Positions 62,718 through 64,000 of a stretch of DNA of 64,000 nt are shown piece after piece. Numbering within the stretch: the stretch's first letter is position 1; each line of letters opens with the position of its first letter. The notes beneath the pieces were generated by a model. It did no database searches and was not told the DNA's origin. It saw only the letters and a program-made list of their open reading frames with translations. The translations under genes were made by a program, and so were the position numbers. Source of the stretch: Paenibacillus sp. FSL R7-0204. Lineage in GTDB: Bacteria; Bacillota; Bacilli; Paenibacillales; Paenibacillaceae. The stretch spans positions 7,006,001-7,070,000 of the forward strand of contig NZ_JBBOCA010000001.1 in assembly GCF_038002225.1 (NCBI RefSeq), read 5' to 3'.

Positions 62718-64000
62718 TTACTTATTGTACAATCTGTAGAGGAATACCGCCGCTTCTGCTTTGGTGGTATTGCCGGCCGGATTGATCTTGTTACCGCTGC
62801 CTTGGATAAGCCCTTCCTTCACCATGGCGGCTACGCTGCTCATCGCATAGGAAGCCACCTTGGACTTGTCGGAGAATTTCTCCAGATCCGCAGTTGTACC
62901 CTGGGTATTCAGCTTTTTCTCCAGCTTCAGGGCCCGTTCGGTCAACACCATCATGTCCTGCCTTGTAATCTTCTGATCGCTGCCGAAGCTGCCGTTGTCG
63001 AGGCCATTCGCAATTCCAAGCGCTTTGGCAATGACAAGTTCATTATAGTAGTAAGCATTCTTCTGTACATCGCTGAAATTGCCCTCTGCCTTCGCAGTCA
63101 ACCCAAGTGCTCTGACAAGGGAATACAGGAAATCCGCTCTGGTGATGTCCGTTGACGGATTGAATAACTGTCCTTCTGTCTTGAGAATATCCTTCGATGC
63201 AAGAACTTCGACCGCGTTCTTCGCCCATGTCACCTTTCCGAGATCTGTGAATGTCTTGGATGCGTAAGATACTGCGAAATCGCCGAAATGAGTAGTTGTG
63301 AAGGTGACCCTACCAGTCTTGGAAACATACCGTCCGCTTGGTACGGTCATCAACTTTCCACTTTCGTCCATGTACCGGATAACGATCATTTCAGGATTCT
63401 TCAATTCATCCGCAGTTGGCTGGTAAGGCACGGATACCGTTACAGGTGCACCGGGATTGCTCCAGGTTGTTTCTTTGCCATCCACCTTAAGGCTAAGCTG
63501 AATGAACGGTCTATCGCCTAGAGCCGCCTTTTCTTCCGCTGTGAGCCCCAACTTGTCGCCTTTTCCAATCTCCAGCGCTACTTCCTTGCCGCTGCTTTCA
63601 GGTGTGCCTGTCAATAGATTACCGGAAATGACAACCTGACCGAATTCGGTGGAAATAGTCAGTTTGTTATCCTTGGTTCCGCTGGTCAGTGCTGCGGCAG
63701 GCAAGCCTACCGAGTATGAATTCACTCCTTGCACGGCAGGAATGTCCAGCGTCACATTTTTCCCGATGAATTCCTTTGCTTGTGCCAGATCCGATACCTT
63801 AACTGATGCAGTCGTATTGTTCACTGTTGCCTGCATGGTTACTTTCTGGCCTTCTACAACGGGTGCTGCAGGTGTTGGAGAAACTGCTGGTGCAGACGTT
63901 GCATAGGTTCCAGGTGCAGACGTTGCAGGCGCAGGTGTTGCTGGTTCAGGTGTTGGTGATGGTGTTCCAGGCTTGGGAGTGGCCGGAGTCTCCGTCTTAC
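62718..64000 (-). CDS. SLH-domain surface protein, N-terminus off the window
   Basis: The 427 visible residues end in three S-layer homology domains (last ~185 residues: TWAKNAVEVLASKDILKTEG; NPSTDITRADFLYSLVRALG; DNGSFGSDQKITRQDMMVLT; NPAGNTTKAEAAVFLYRLYN). Before that are a Pro/Ala/Thr linker (positions 63830-64000, T-P-A-P-A-T type) and a strand-rich domain (YSVGLPAAALTSGTKDN KL; ISTEFGQVVISGNLL). The protein would be held on the cell wall through the SLH domains. The frame is open to the window edge, so the true start and signal peptide are missing. A possible ATG at 63836 is internal, as in-frame sequence continues above it. Confidence 0.9.
   Translation of the reverse strand, partial: KTETPATPKPGTPSPTPEPATPAPATSAPGTYATSAPAVSPTPAAPVVEGQKVTMQATVNNTTASVKVSDLAQAKEFIGKNVTLDIPAVQGVNSYSVGLPAAALTSGTKDNKLTISTEFGQVVISGNLLTGTPESSGKEVALEIGKGDKLGLTAEEKAALGDRPFIQLSLKVDGKETTWSNPGAPVTVSVPYQPTADELKNPEMIVIRYMDESGKLMTVPSGRYVSKTGRVTFTTTHFGDFAVSYASKTFTDLGKVTWAKNAVEVLASKDILKTEGQLFNPSTDITRADFLYSLVRALGLTAKAEGNFSDVQKNAYYYNELVIAKALGIANGLDNGSFGSDQKITRQDMMVLTERALKLEKKLNTQGTTADLEKFSDKSKVASYAMSSVAAMVKEGLIQGSGNKINPAGNTTKAEAAVFLYRLYNK

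Noticed and set aside
1..64000. CRISPR array or tRNA/rRNA genes
   Set aside because: I looked for regularly spaced repeats and for tRNA-like cloverleaf ends and saw none; the only repeats are hairpins and protein-coding linkers.

Overview
The window looks like a chromosomal piece of a Paenibacillus-like low/mid-GC Firmicute. The basis is the presence of S-layer-homology (SLH) surface proteins, a CUT1 sugar transporter beside a GH4/BadF glycoside module, a YtrA-type GntR/ABC cluster, a TxpA/BsrE-like type I toxin, strong AGGAGG ribosome sites and frequent TTG/GTG starts. No rRNA, tRNA or CRISPR array was seen. The first ~12.3 kb is visibly more AT-rich than the rest and is full of broken genes, so I read it as an accessory/defence island.

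Region 1 (1-15 kb, island). An uncharacterised two-gene cassette (911-3188) lies among gene remnants and is bracketed by two direct copies of an 18-bp sequence that encodes DVKLM on the minus strand. Then comes a complete type I restriction-modification operon on the minus strand in the unusual order half-HsdS, HsdR, HsdS, HsdM. Upstream of it are the fused leftovers of a second RM locus and a truncated DUF2075 P-loop protein paired with a MazG-like pyrophosphohydrolase.

Region 2 (15-34.4 kb). Small house-keeping and unknown genes (GNAT, lipoprotein, DUF3139, DinB) lead into a carbohydrate block. This has a BadF-type kinase overlapping a GH4 glycosidase by 4 nt, a divergent HutC-type GntR regulator, a two-gene secreted SLH/propeller operon, and a divergent CUT1 ABC transporter. 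A cre-like site and an 11-bp inverted repeat lie between the last two. Further genes include a methyltransferase, a GNAT and a secreted chitin-binding / beta-gamma-crystallin / lytic-transglycosylase-like protein.

Region 3 (34.8-46 kb). A 7TM sensor kinase and response regulator, RtcB RNA ligase, a dihydrouridine synthase / SDR pair and an ABC1/UbiB-family protein. A 1.5-kb AT-richer segment sits at the 3' end of the SDR gene and is flanked by duplicated SDR 3' ends, which resembles a small integrated cassette.

Region 4 (46-64 kb). Two ABC export systems (FtsX-type and YtrA/B-like); a Mef-like MFS efflux gene with a leader peptide (MIPRIW) and a perfect 10-bp terminator in its 5' leader, which fits ribosome-mediated attenuation; TetR plus CPBP protease; a zinc-ribbon/LRR membrane protein; an atypical HSP90 translationally joined to a helical-repeat protein; a complete type I toxin-antitoxin locus with sense and antisense promoters; a frameshifted XRE regulator; AraC/SDR; and the C-terminal part of an SLH protein running off the window. 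A family of hairpins with arms AAATAGACCG/CGGTCTATTT recurs five times between 39.8 and 62.7 kb, and one copy is the 3' end of the type I toxin gene.
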